A program made the translations under genes and the position numbers. The notes below the pieces were generated by a model, which searched no databases, was not told where the DNA came from, and saw nothing but the letters and a program-made list of their open reading frames with translations. DNA of 64,000 nt from Streptomyces eurocidicus (GTDB taxonomy: Bacteria > Actinomycetota > Actinomycetes > Streptomycetales > Streptomycetaceae): contig NZ_LGUI01000001.1 in assembly GCF_002891295.1 (NCBI RefSeq), forward strand, positions 310,001 to 374,000, in the 5' to 3' direction. Below are positions 28,535-37,230 of this stretch, one piece after another. The number at the start of each line of letters is the position of its first letter. The stretch's first letter is position 1.

Positions 28535-29896
28535 CTACAGCACCGGCAGCATCTTCCGCAGCTCGAACGCCGTCACCTCGGAGCGGTACTCCTCCCACTC
28601 CTGCTTCTTGTTCCGCAGGAAGAAGTCGAAGACGTGCTCCCCCAGCGTCTCCGCCACCAGCTCGCTCCGCTCCATGAGCTCGATCGCCTCGCCCAGGTTC
28701 TGCGGCAGCGGCTCGATGCCCATGGCCCGCCGCTCCGCGTCGGACAGCGCCCATACGTCGTCGTCGGCGCCGGCCGGGAGCTCGTAGCCCTCCTCGATGC
28801 CCTTGAGGCCGGCGGCGAGCAGCACCGCGTAGGTCAGGTAGGGGTTGGCGCCGGAGTCGATGGAGCGGACCTCGACCCGGGCGGAGCCGGTCTTGCCGGG
28901 CTTGTACATCGGGACGCGGATGAGCGCGGAGCGGTTGTTGTGGCCCCAGCAGATGTACGAGGGGGCCTCGCCGCCCGCGCCGGCGCTGCGGGCGGAGCCG
29001 CCCCAGATGCGCTTGTAGGAGTTGACCCACTGGTTGGTCACGGCCGAGATCTCGGCGGCGTGCTTGAGCAGGCCCGCGATGAACGACCGGCCGACCTTGG
29101 AGAGCTGGTACTCGGCGCCGGACTCGTAGAAGGCGTTCCGGTCGCCCTCGAAGAGGGAGAGGTGGGTGTGCATCCCGGAGCCGGGGTACTCGGAGAACGG
29201 CTTGGGCATGAAGGTGGCCTGCACGCCCTGCTCCAGGGCGACCTGCTTCATCACCAGGCGGAAGGTCATGATGTTGTCCGCCGTGGACAGCGCGTCGGCG
29301 TAGCGGAGGTCGATCTCCTGCTGGCCGGGGGCGCCCTCGTGGTGGCTGAACTCGACCGAGATGCCCATGGATTCGAGCATGGTGATGGCCTGGCGGCGGA
29401 AGTCCATGCCCACGTTCTGCGGGGTGTGGTCGAAGTAGCCGGAGGAGTCGGCGGGCACCGGGCGGGTGCCGTCGACCGGCTTGTCCTTGAGCAGGAAGAA
29501 CTCGATCTCGGGGTGGGTGTAGAAGGTGAAGCCGAGGTCGGAGGTCTTGGCCAGGATGCGCTTGAGGACGTAGCGCGGGTCGGCGTAGGAGGGCGAGCCG
29601 TCCGGCATCAGGATGTCGCAGAACATCCGGGCGGTGCCGGGGGCCTCCGCACGCCAGGGCAGGATCTGGAAGGTGCCCGGGTCCGGCTTGGCGATCATGT
29701 CGGACTCGTACACCCGGGCGAAGCCCTCGATGGCGGAGCCGTCGAAGCCGATACCCTCATCGAACGCCTGTTCGAGCTCGGCGGGGGCGACGGCGACGGA
29801 CTTCAGATAGCCGAGGACATCGGTGAACCACAGCCGAACGAACCGGATGTCGCGCTCTTCGAGCGTGCGGAGCACGAACTCCTGCTGCTTATCCAT
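28535..29896 (-). CDS. glnA2: glutamine synthetase-like ligase, GlnA2 type
   Basis: 453 residues from ATG 29896 after AAGGATAGG. It has the glutamine synthetase beta-grasp N-terminus (FVRLWFTDVLGYLKSVAV) and the catalytic barrel with GIGFDGSAIEGF, THPEIEFFLL and SHHEGAPGQQEIDL. Where GlnA enzymes carry the adenylylated Tyr in an NLY motif, this protein reads DDDVWALSDAERRAMG, without that Tyr, so it should not be a GlnE target. Its place near glnE, with this order of neighbours, fits the Streptomyces locus of GlnA2, reported to act as a gamma-glutamylpolyamine synthetase. The hydrolase and amino-acid permease upstream could belong to the same polyamine/nitrogen use, but this is inference. Confidence 0.85.
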   Translation of the reverse strand: MDKQQEFVLRTLEERDIRFVRLWFTDVLGYLKSVAVAPAELEQAFDEGIGFDGSAIEGFARVYESDMIAKPDPGTFQILPWRAEAPGTARMFCDILMPDGSPSYADPRYVLKRILAKTSDLGFTFYTHPEIEFFLLKDKPVDGTRPVPADSSGYFDHTPQNVGMDFRRQAITMLESMGISVEFSHHEGAPGQQEIDLRYADALSTADNIMTFRLVMKQVALEQGVQATFMPKPFSEYPGSGMHTHLSLFEGDRNAFYESGAEYQLSKVGRSFIAGLLKHAAEISAVTNQWVNSYKRIWGGSARSAGAGGEAPSYICWGHNNRSALIRVPMYKPGKTGSARVEVRSIDSGANPYLTYAVLLAAGLKGIEEGYELPAGADDDVWALSDAERRAMGIEPLPQNLGEAIELMERSELVAETLGEHVFDFFLRNKKQEWEEYRSEVTAFELRKMLPVL

Positions 29897-30021
29897 ATCT
29901 ACCTATCCTTGCAGGTCGGACGGCTCGTACCAGCGACTGTGGGCGGTTGCCGGGCCTTGAGTATCGCGGTCCCGGGTTACCGCGGGGTTTCCGGCGGAAC
30001 CCCTTCACGGGTGCATCGTAC

Positions 30022-30903
30022 TTATGCCCGGATAGGCGGCGTGGCCAGCACCGCCGCCGCGATCGCCTGCGGGCGGTCGTACATCAGCAGGTGCCCGGCC
30101 GGTGCCACGGCCTCGAAGCGCCCGTCGAGACGGTCGGCGAGGGCGCGCTGCCGCTCCAGCCAGCGGCGCTCCAGCGTGGAGCCGGTGCCGGGCGAGGCGG
30201 CGAGGACGCTCACCGGGACCGGCGGCATCGGGTGGTGTTCGCGCAGGTCCAGCAGTTCGGCGGCGACGTCGCGGTAACGGGCGTTCTCCATGAGCAGGGC
30301 GCGCATCACCCGCCCGGTGCCGTAGGTGCGGCGCAGCAGGTCGGCGGGGGCCGGGTCCTGGCGGCTCACGGAGGAGGCGCGGACGGCCAGCCGGCGCAGG
30401 GACGGGCCGAGGGCGCGGGGCAGGCCGGTGGCGGCGAGCACCAGGCCGCGGGCGTGCGCCGCGGTGGTGCGCAGCTCGCGCGCGGGGGCGGGCCGGGGCG
30501 CCTCCTCCACACTGCCGTCGACGAGCACGATGCCCGCCGTGCGCCCCGGGTGCAGCCGGGCGAACGCCTCGGCGTGGAATCCGGCGAGGGAGTGACCCAC
30601 GACCGTGACCGGGTCGCTCACCCCGAGGGCGTCGAGGACGCCCGCTATCCGGGCGGCCTCCCCCGCGGCGGTGGGCGGCTCCAGGGCCGGCGCGCTGAAG
30701 CCCAGGCCGGGGCGGTCGAAGCGGACGACGGTGCGGTACGGCGTGAGCAGCGGCACCACCGGCTCCCAGTCGAACCAGCCCATGCCGAGGCCCGCGCTCA
30801 GCACACAGACCGGGCCCGCGCCCTCGCACACGACGTGCAGCGGTACGCCGCCCACGCGCAGCATGTGCCCGGGTGGTCGGGTCTCTTCGGCCATGCTCTC
30901 CAC
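30022..30903 (-). CDS. alpha/beta-hydrolase
   Basis: 293 residues from GTG 30903 (GAGGGGG six bases upstream); ATG 30894 in frame is an alternative. The fold is clear: an oxyanion region after LSAGLGMGWFDW, the nucleophile Ser in VVGHSLAGFH, an acidic residue after the sixth strand and the catalytic His in APAGHLLMYDRP. There is no signal peptide or membrane helix. It lies 125 bp upstream of the glutamine synthetase homologue on the same strand and 150 bp from the permease gene. The substrate is unknown; an esterase or lactonase role is possible. Confidence 0.8.
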   Translation of the reverse strand: MESMAEETRPPGHMLRVGGVPLHVVCEGAGPVCVLSAGLGMGWFDWEPVVPLLTPYRTVVRFDRPGLGFSAPALEPPTAAGEAARIAGVLDALGVSDPVTVVGHSLAGFHAEAFARLHPGRTAGIVLVDGSVEEAPRPAPARELRTTAAHARGLVLAATGLPRALGPSLRRLAVRASSVSRQDPAPADLLRRTYGTGRVMRALLMENARYRDVAAELLDLREHHPMPPVPVSVLAASPGTGSTLERRWLERQRALADRLDGRFEAVAPAGHLLMYDRPQAIAAAVLATPPIRA

Positions 30904-31053
30904 ACCGTCCCCCTCAGTGGTCCGTCGGTCGCCGCCGCGCCCGGACGGGCGACGGTAGCGGAAGGGGGACCCTTGCTGCCTGACCGGCCGGAGCGCGACG
31001 AGACGACCGTACCGGCGCGGGTCGGGGGCGTGTGCCACACCCCCGGCCGGTCC

Positions 31054-32538
31054 TCATGGGCGGGGCCGGTCCTCCGCCGGGGCCGTTCGGTGCTCCGGCG
31101 CCACCCAGTGCGGCTTGCGGAACTTCAGCAGGGCGATCGGCGCGAGGAAGCCGATGACCAGCAGGCCGCCGCCCACGGTCAGCAGATAGCGCCAGAGCGG
31201 GCCGCCGCCGAACTGCTCCGGCGGTACGAAGCCGATGCACATGGCGGCCAGCGAGGCGGCGAAGCCGGCGCCCGCGACGAGCCGGACGGCCGGCACCCGG
31301 AAGCCGCGCGGCCGGTCGGGCTGGGTGGTGCGCAGCCGGACGACGGCGGCGAACATCAGCAGATAGACGACCAGATAGATCTGGGTGGTGATCACCGAGA
31401 AGATCCAGTACGCGCTGGAGACGTCCGGCAGGAAGGCGTAGAGGAGCGCGATGAGCGTGGTGAGCGCGCCCTGGGCGACCATGATGTTGCGCGGCACGCC
31501 CCGGGCGTTCAGCTTCTGCAGGACCGGCGGCAGATAGCCCTCCTGCCGCGCCACCATCAGCAGCCCCTTGGAGGGGCCCGCCAGCCAGGCCAGCATGCCG
31601 CCGAGCGCGGCGGCGACGAGCAGCACGCCGACGACCTTGGTCAGCCAGCCCACGTGGAAGTGGTCGAAGAAGCCCTGGAACGCCTGCATCACCCCGGCGG
31701 TCAGGCTCAGGTCCTCGCCCGGCATCACCCAGCTGATGGCCAGCGCCGGCAGGATGAAGATCAGCAGGACGAGTCCGGTGGCCGCGAAGACCGAGCGCGG
31801 GAACTGCTTGCCCGGCTCGCGGAGCGAGGACACGTGCACGCCGTTCATCTCCATGCCCGCGTAGGACAGGAAGTTGTTGACGATCAGGACCAGGCTGGCC
31901 AGCCCGGTCCACGGCGGCAGCGCGTGGCCGGTGTCCATGGGCGCGGCGGAGGCGTTGCCCTGGCCGAGGAAGACCATGCCGAGGACGACGAGGACGACGC
32001 CCGGGATCAGGGTGCCGATCACCAGCCCGGCGCCGGCGAGCCCGGCGACCGCCTTCGTGCCGCGCGAGGAGATCAGCACGCCCGCCCAGTAGATGACGAC
32101 GATGACGACGGCGACGTACACGCCGTTGTCGGCGAGCCTGGGGTCGACGACGTACGCGAAGGTGCTCGCCACATAGGCCAGCAGGCTCGGGTAGTAGGCG
32201 ATCGTCATCGCGAACTGGCACCAGACGGCCAGGAAGCCCAGCGGCTTGGAGGACAGTCCCTCGCTCACCCAGCGGTAGACGCCCCCGGTCCAGCCGGAGG
32301 CCAGCTCGGCGGAGACGAGCGCGGTCGGCAGCAGGAAGACGACGGCCGGCACGAGGTAGAGGAAGACGGCGGCGAGGCCGTAGAGCGCCATGGACGGGGA
32401 AGGGCGCAGGTTCGCGACGGACGCGGTGGTCATCATCGCGAGGGTCACCCAGGAGATGAACTGCGTCTGAGTGGCGCCCGGCAGGGCGGGGCCCGTGGCG
32501 AGGGGACGTTCGTCCCTCACCTGTTCCGTGATGGTCAT
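31054..32538 (-). CDS. APC-superfamily amino acid permease
   Basis: 494 residues and about 12 membrane helices. It starts at ATG 32538, where the nearest ribosome-like site (GAAGGA) is rather distant. Helix 1 has the family pattern with unwound small residues, and FLSYAGMEMNGVHVSSLREPGKQFPRS matches the conserved cytoplasmic loop between helices 6 and 7 of glutamate/GABA-type antiporters. It probably moves an amino acid or polyamine-related compound. Divergent from the copper-linked DUF6153 gene, with about 115 bp between them. Confidence 0.85.
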   Translation of the reverse strand: MTITEQVRDERPLATGPALPGATQTQFISWVTLAMMTTASVANLRPSPSMALYGLAAVFLYLVPAVVFLLPTALVSAELASGWTGGVYRWVSEGLSSKPLGFLAVWCQFAMTIAYYPSLLAYVASTFAYVVDPRLADNGVYVAVVIVVIYWAGVLISSRGTKAVAGLAGAGLVIGTLIPGVVLVVLGMVFLGQGNASAAPMDTGHALPPWTGLASLVLIVNNFLSYAGMEMNGVHVSSLREPGKQFPRSVFAATGLVLLIFILPALAISWVMPGEDLSLTAGVMQAFQGFFDHFHVGWLTKVVGVLLVAAALGGMLAWLAGPSKGLLMVARQEGYLPPVLQKLNARGVPRNIMVAQGALTTLIALLYAFLPDVSSAYWIFSVITTQIYLVVYLLMFAAVVRLRTTQPDRPRGFRVPAVRLVAGAGFAASLAAMCIGFVPPEQFGGGPLWRYLLTVGGGLLVIGFLAPIALLKFRKPHWVAPEHRTAPAEDRPRP

Positions 32539-32608
32539 GGGAGGGGGAGCGTCCTTCGGGCCGAGCGTTCGAGCTGTTTTCCTCCCAATGATCCCACCCC
32601 TGGACGCC

Positions 32609-32637
32609 TGGAGAGGAATACCCCGAGGGGGTAGGGT
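32609..32637 (+). promoter_or_regulatory. promoter of the DUF6153-oxidase operon
   Basis: TGGAGA (32609-32614), a 17-bp spacer and TAGGGT (32632-32637) form a plausible promoter. Its spacer and -10 are covered by the CsoR-like dyad. Confidence 0.45.
32619..32633. promoter_or_regulatory. CsoR-like copper operator
   Basis: TACCCC-gag-GGGGTA is a perfect 6-bp dyad with three-base spacer, the GC-rich form bound by CsoR copper-sensing repressors in actinobacteria. It overlaps the -10 hexamer and stands upstream of a His/Met-rich membrane protein and a multicopper oxidase, which agrees with copper induction. Confidence 0.65.
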
Positions 32638-32653
32638 GCGGGAGGAACCGACA

Positions 32654-33511
32654 TTGCCGGAGAGGCGGGGCGACGTGCGAGGACGGCGGAGGGTGGCCGC
32701 GTGGTGCGGCCGTCTGCTGCTGTTCGCGGCGCTCCTGCTGGGCATCGTGACGATGCACACGCTCGGTCATCCGGCGAGCGGGGCCGGCGCGGAGGCCGGC
32801 GGTATGCACGGGGCCGCGGCGGAGGCCGGTCCCGGCGGCGGCCCGCACACGACGACGGGCCGGCACCCGGCCCCGGCCGCCGACCGTCCCGGCGATCACG
32901 CGGGTACGTTCGGGGCGGGGTTCGGGGCCGAGCCTGCGCGGCCGGTGGGCGGGGCTGCTTCGCTTTACGCCCCGTCCACCGGCCGCTCCGGCCCGCCCCC
33001 TCCCGTGTCCGCAGCGGCCGCTCATCCAGCCGCGCCGGTGACCACCCTCCCGGCCGTGCCGCCGGTCGCCCTCGCCCGTCCGACCGTTCCGGGCCACCAC
33101 TCGGCCGTTCCCGGCGACCGCCCGGACCGGACGACGGACGCGGCGGCGCGGATGGACGAGCAGGCCGGGCAGGCCGCGGCGGTGGCGAAGCTCTCGGCGG
33201 TGGCCGAGGGCCGGGGCCCCGGGCGGAGCGCCGGGAACGGGAAGGTGGTGCGGACAGGAGAACAGTCCGCCCGCACGCACGGCGGCGCCCACGCCTCCGA
33301 CCCCGCCCACCACACCGGCATGGACCCCATGTCCGTCTGCCTGGCCGTGCTCGGCGCCGCCCTCCTGACCCTGCTCCTCACCACGGCCGCGCTCCGCCGC
33401 CGCCGCACCGTCCTCCCCGTCACCGCCCGCGCCCTGCTGCGCGCCCTGTGGCCCGTACCTCCCCCGCCACGGCACAAGGCCCTCGCCCGGTTGTCGGTGC
33501 TGCGCGTATAG
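32654..33511 (+). CDS. DUF6153-type His-rich membrane protein
   Basis: About 285 residues from TTG 32654 (GGAGGAA six bases upstream) or 278 from GTG 32675. An N-terminal membrane helix (LLLFAALLLGIVTMHTLGHP) carries the MHTLGHP motif of the family; a long Pro/Ala/His-rich exported or periplasm-facing stretch follows, then MDPMSVCLAVLGAALLTLLLTTAAL as a second helix and a basic tail. His and Met residues (HHTGMDPM) could bind copper. The gene precedes the oxidase gene by 112 bp in the same direction behind the copper-type operator, so a role in copper handling is likely but unproven. Confidence 0.7.
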   Translation: MPERRGDVRGRRRVAAWCGRLLLFAALLLGIVTMHTLGHPASGAGAEAGGMHGAAAEAGPGGGPHTTTGRHPAPAADRPGDHAGTFGAGFGAEPARPVGGAASLYAPSTGRSGPPPPVSAAAAHPAAPVTTLPAVPPVALARPTVPGHHSAVPGDRPDRTTDAAARMDEQAGQAAAVAKLSAVAEGRGPGRSAGNGKVVRTGEQSARTHGGAHASDPAHHTGMDPMSVCLAVLGAALLTLLLTTAALRRRRTVLPVTARALLRALWPVPPPPRHKALARLSVLRV

Positions 33512-33623
33512 CGACGCGCGCCCGCCGTCCGCCCGTACACCCCGTACGCGCGCACGGCGGTACGCGATCGCTCCCGTCCGTACGCGGACATCCGCACACC
33601 TGAACACCACGAGGTGCACTTCC

Positions 33624-35219
33624 ATGCGCACGACTTCCCGCCGCGCCGTCCTCGGCGCGGGACTCGCCGTCGTCGGCGGCGGCCTGCTCACCGCCTGCTC
33701 CGAGGGCGCCCGGACCTCCGGCGACGCCAAGGCCACCGGACCGGCCGCCGACTACGTCTCCCCGGACGGCGCGGAGGTGGCCGCCGCCGAGGCGAAGCGC
33801 GGCACCGGCCCCGTCCGGAACGTCCGGCTGACGGCCACCCGCACCCGCGTCGACCTGGGCGGCGGCCGCTCCGTCGACACCTGGGCCTACGGCGACCGGC
33901 TGCCCGGCCAGGAGGTCCGGGTCACCGCGGGCGACACCCTGGCGCTCACCCTCGCCAACCACCTGCCCGAGCCCACCTCCCTGCACTGGCACGGGCTGGC
34001 ACTGCGCAACGACATGGACGGCGTGCCCGGCCTCACCCAGCAGGCGGTCAGGCCGGGGGCCTCGTTCGACTACCGCTTCACACTCGCGCACCCGGGCACG
34101 TACTGGTTCCACCCGCACTCGGGGGTCCAGCAGGACCGGGGGCTGTACGCGCCGCTGATCGTGGAGGACCCGAGGGAGCCGCTGAAGTACGACAAGGAGT
34201 GGGTCGTCGTCCTGGACGACTGGGTGGACGGCGTGGACGGCAGCACGCCGGACGCGGTGCTCGCGGAGCTGGGCCGGGGCATGGGCGGGATGGACCACGG
34301 GGGCATGGACCACGGGGGCGGCGGGGGCATGGACCACGGCGGCGGCCACGACATGGGCATGTCGAAGCCCTCGCCCTCGGGCCCGTCCGGCCCGTCCCGC
34401 ATGCTCATGGGGGCGACGAGCCCCCTCCTCGGCGGTGACGCGGGCGACGTCGCGTACCCCCACTACCTGGTCAACGGGCGGACGGCGGCCGATCCCGAGA
34501 CGTTCCGGGCGAAGCCCGGCGACCGGATCCGGATCCGCTTCGTCAACGCCGGCGGCGACACGGCCTTCCGCGTGGCGCTCGGCGACCACCGTATGACGGT
34601 CACTCACACGGACGGCTTCCCCGTCGCGCACGCGGAGACCGACGCGCTGCTGCTGGGCATGGGCGAGCGCTACGACGTACTGGTCGAGGCGAAGGACGGC
34701 GTCTTCCCGCTGACCGCGCTGGCCGAGGGCAAGAAGGAGTCGGCGCTGGCGCTGCTGCGCACCGCCGACGGCACGGCGCCCGACGCGTCCGTACGCCCCC
34801 GGGAGCTGGACGGCCGGCTCCTGACCGCGGACCGGCTGAAGGCGGACGCGAGCATACGCCTGAAGGACCGCAGCCCGGACCGCACGCTGACCTTCGCGCT
34901 CACGGGCTCGATGGCGAAGTACGACTGGGCGATCAACGGCCGGAAGTACACGCCGGCGCAGCGCTACCCGGTGGCGGCGGGGGAACGGGTACGGATGGCG
35001 TTCGTGAACCGCACGACGATGTGGCACCCGATGCACCTGCACGGGCACACGTTCGCGCTGCCGGGGGGCGGGGCGCGGAAGGACACGGCGGTGGTACTGC
35101 CGGGGAAGCGGCTGGAGGTGGACTTCGACGCGGACAACCCCGGGCTGTGGATGCTCCACTGCCACAACGTGTACCACGCGGAGTCGGGAATGATGACGGT
35201 GCTGGGGTACCGGAAGTAG
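33624..35219 (+). CDS. exported multicopper oxidase (CueO/laccase-like)
   Basis: 531 residues. It oxidises Cu(I) or phenolic compounds with oxygen in related enzymes. The ATG at 33624 begins a twin-arginine signal with a lipobox (LTAC, Cys25), so it is probably a Tat-exported lipoprotein. Three cupredoxin domains carry all four copper-binding motifs: LHWHGLAL, WFHPHSG, HPMHLHGHTF and HCHNVYHAESGM. Between domains 1 and 2 lies an insert with repeated GMDH units (about residues 214-245), a Met/His-rich loop like that of CueO. Together with the CsoR-like operator upstream, it suggests copper detoxification. Confidence 0.9.
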   Translation: MRTTSRRAVLGAGLAVVGGGLLTACSEGARTSGDAKATGPAADYVSPDGAEVAAAEAKRGTGPVRNVRLTATRTRVDLGGGRSVDTWAYGDRLPGQEVRVTAGDTLALTLANHLPEPTSLHWHGLALRNDMDGVPGLTQQAVRPGASFDYRFTLAHPGTYWFHPHSGVQQDRGLYAPLIVEDPREPLKYDKEWVVVLDDWVDGVDGSTPDAVLAELGRGMGGMDHGGMDHGGGGGMDHGGGHDMGMSKPSPSGPSGPSRMLMGATSPLLGGDAGDVAYPHYLVNGRTAADPETFRAKPGDRIRIRFVNAGGDTAFRVALGDHRMTVTHTDGFPVAHAETDALLLGMGERYDVLVEAKDGVFPLTALAEGKKESALALLRTADGTAPDASVRPRELDGRLLTADRLKADASIRLKDRSPDRTLTFALTGSMAKYDWAINGRKYTPAQRYPVAAGERVRMAFVNRTTMWHPMHLHGHTFALPGGGARKDTAVVLPGKRLEVDFDADNPGLWMLHCHNVYHAESGMMTVLGYRK

Positions 35220-35313
35220 AGCCGTCCGGCGTTTGAGGACCGGGGTCCGGGGCGGAGCCCCGTTCGGGAAGGGGCGGGTAGGGGAAAGGCCCCGCGCAGC
35301 GGTACCCGCACCC
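35219..35313. repeat. dispersed palindromic element, right-half copy
   Basis: AGCCGTCCGGCGTTTGAGGA, then GGAAGGGGCGGGTAGGGGAAA and CGCGCAGCGGTACCC, follow the oxidase stop codon directly. An internal hairpin (CGGGG/CCCCG around GGCGGAG) could end oxidase transcription. Confidence 0.65.
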
Positions 35314-35375
35314 CACCCGCACCACACCCCGCCCCGGATCCCGCGCCGCACCCCCCATAACGTCAGTCAGACGAT

Positions 35376-35388
35376 TAAACTGGCGCCC
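35376..35388 (+). promoter_or_regulatory. leaderless promoter of nadE
   Basis: TAAACT at 35376-35381 stands seven bases before the GTG start codon, and no ribosome site exists. A clear -35 is not seen. Confidence 0.45.
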
Positions 35389-37140
35389 GTGGCACAACTT
35401 CGTCTCGCCCTGAACCAGATCGACTCCTGCGTCGGCGATCTCGCCGGGAACGCCGAGGCGATCGTCCACTGGACCCGGCACTCGGCCGAGCGCGGCGCCC
35501 ACCTGGTCGCCTTCCCCGAGATGGCCCTGACCGGCTATCCCGTCGAGGACCTCGCGCTGCGCCCGTCGTTCGTCGAGGCCGGCCGCGCCGCGCTGGGCGA
35601 GCTCGCCCGGCGGCTCGCGGCCGAGGGGTTCGGCGAGCTGCCCGTGCTCGTCGGCTACCTCGACCGCAGCGAGGGCGGCGCCCGCCCCGGCCGGCCGGCC
35701 GGGGCGCCGCGCAACGCCGCGGCCGTGCTGCACCGGGGCGCGGTGGCGCTGAGCTTCGCCAAGCACCACCTGCCGAACTACGGCGTGTTCGACGAGTTCC
35801 GGTACTTCGTGCCCGGCGACACGCTGCCCGTGCTGCGGGTGCACGGCGTCGACGTCGCGCTCGCCATCTGCGAGGACCTGTGGCAGGAGGGCGGCCGGGT
35901 GCCCGCCGCCCGCACCGCCGGGGCCGGGTTGCTGCTGTCGGTCAACGCCTCGCCGTACGAGCGCGAGAAGGACGACACCCGGCTGGAGCTGGTCCGCCGG
36001 CGCGCCCGGGAGGCGGGCTGCACGACCGCGTACCTCGCGATGACCGGCGGCCAGGACGAGCTGGTCTTCGACGGCGACACGATCGTCGTCGACCGGGACG
36101 GCGAGGTCCTGGCGCGCGCCGCGCAGTTCGAGGAGACGTGCGTGGTGATCGACCTCGACCTGCCGGACGCGCCCGCCGAGGCGCCGTCCGGGGTCGTCGA
36201 CGACGGTCTGCGCGTCGACCACGTGACCCTCTCGGCCGATCCGCTCCCGGCGTACGGACCGGAGCCGCACCCGGGCCCGGCGGCCCACCTCAGCGACGAC
36301 GAGGAGGTCTACAGGGCCCTGGTCACGGGCCTGCGGGCGTACGTCGTCAAGAACGGCTTCCGCAGCGTGCTGATCGGGCTGTCCGGGGGCATCGACTCCG
36401 CGCTCGTCGCCGCGCTCGCGTGCGACGCGGTCGGCGCGGAGAACGTGTACGGCGTGGCCATGCCGTCGCGCTACTCCTCGGACCACTCCCTCGGGGACGC
36501 CGAGGAGCTCGCCCGGCGCACCGGCCTGCACTTCCGCACCGTCCCCATCGCGCCGATGTTCGACGCGTACATGGGCGCGCTGGGCCTGACCGGCCTCGCC
36601 GAGGAGAACCTCCAGTCGCGGCTGCGCGGCACGATGCTGATGGCGATCTCCAACCAGGAGGGCCACATCGTGCTCGCGCCGGGCAACAAGTCCGAGCTGG
36701 CGTGCGGCTATTCGACGCTCTACGGCGACTCGGTGGGCGCGTACGGCCCGATCAAGGACGTCTACAAGACGCTGGTCTTCCGCCTCGCGAGATGGCGCAA
36801 CGCGGACGCGGCCCGGCACGGCGGGACCCCGCCGATCCCGGAGAACTCGATCTCCAAGCCCCCGAGCGCGGAGCTCCGCCCGGGCCAGGTGGACACGGAC
36901 TCGCTGCCGGACTACGAGGTCCTGGACGCGCTCCTGGAGCTGTACGTCGACCGCGACCGCGGCCACGCGGAGATCGTGGCGGCGGGCTTCGACCCGGAGC
37001 TGGTCACGCACGTCCTGCGGCTGGTGGACACGGCGGAGTACAAGCGCCGCCAGTACCCGCCGGGCACGAAGATCTCCGCGAAGGGCTTCGGCAAGGACCG
37101 CCGGCTGCCGATCACGAACCGCTGGCGCGAGAAGGGCTGA
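35389..37140 (+). CDS. nadE: glutamine-dependent NAD+ synthetase
   Basis: 583 residues. Converts nicotinic acid adenine dinucleotide to NAD+ with ATP and glutamine. The N-terminal nitrilase-like glutaminase has the triad Glu44 (FPEMALTGYP), Lys125 (FAKHHLPNYG) and Cys161 (AICEDLW). The C-terminal ammonia-dependent synthetase has the SGGIDSALVAALA pyrophosphate loop near residue 330 and NQEGHIVLAPGNKSELACGYSTLYGD. GTG 35389 is chosen because homologues begin xxQLRLALNQID and because a -10 hexamer lies just before it. The protein is shorter than the mycobacterial form (about 680). Confidence 0.95.
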   Translation: MAQLRLALNQIDSCVGDLAGNAEAIVHWTRHSAERGAHLVAFPEMALTGYPVEDLALRPSFVEAGRAALGELARRLAAEGFGELPVLVGYLDRSEGGARPGRPAGAPRNAAAVLHRGAVALSFAKHHLPNYGVFDEFRYFVPGDTLPVLRVHGVDVALAICEDLWQEGGRVPAARTAGAGLLLSVNASPYEREKDDTRLELVRRRAREAGCTTAYLAMTGGQDELVFDGDTIVVDRDGEVLARAAQFEETCVVIDLDLPDAPAEAPSGVVDDGLRVDHVTLSADPLPAYGPEPHPGPAAHLSDDEEVYRALVTGLRAYVVKNGFRSVLIGLSGGIDSALVAALACDAVGAENVYGVAMPSRYSSDHSLGDAEELARRTGLHFRTVPIAPMFDAYMGALGLTGLAEENLQSRLRGTMLMAISNQEGHIVLAPGNKSELACGYSTLYGDSVGAYGPIKDVYKTLVFRLARWRNADAARHGGTPPIPENSISKPPSAELRPGQVDTDSLPDYEVLDALLELYVDRDRGHAEIVAAGFDPELVTHVLRLVDTAEYKRRQYPPGTKISAKGFGKDRRLPITNRWREKG

Positions 37141-37192
37141 GCGCGCCGGGCCCCGCGGCCGGGAATGTCCCCGGGGCCGCCGTCGTTGGCAC

Positions 37193-37210
37193 TGCTTGAC
37201 AGTTCAAGCA
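37193..37210. promoter_or_regulatory. 7-bp dyad (TTGA-N4-TCAA core) before the frnE-like gene
   Basis: TGCTTGA-cagt-TCAAGCA is a perfect inverted repeat 20 bp before the start codon. The TTGA/TCAA core is typical of MarR-family operators. Confidence 0.55.
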
Positions 37211-37230
37211 ATATGAGGAGTGACGGCGCA

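Noticed and set aside
29947..32634. 895-codon plus-strand frame over the hydrolase and permease genes
   Set aside because: Composition is Gln/Arg/Gly/His-rich without motifs; the two minus-strand genes explain the region.
37196..37201. TTGACA as a -35 element of the FrnE-like gene
   Set aside because: No acceptable -10 hexamer stands 16-19 bp downstream, and the bases are explained by the TGCTTGA/TCAAGCA dyad.
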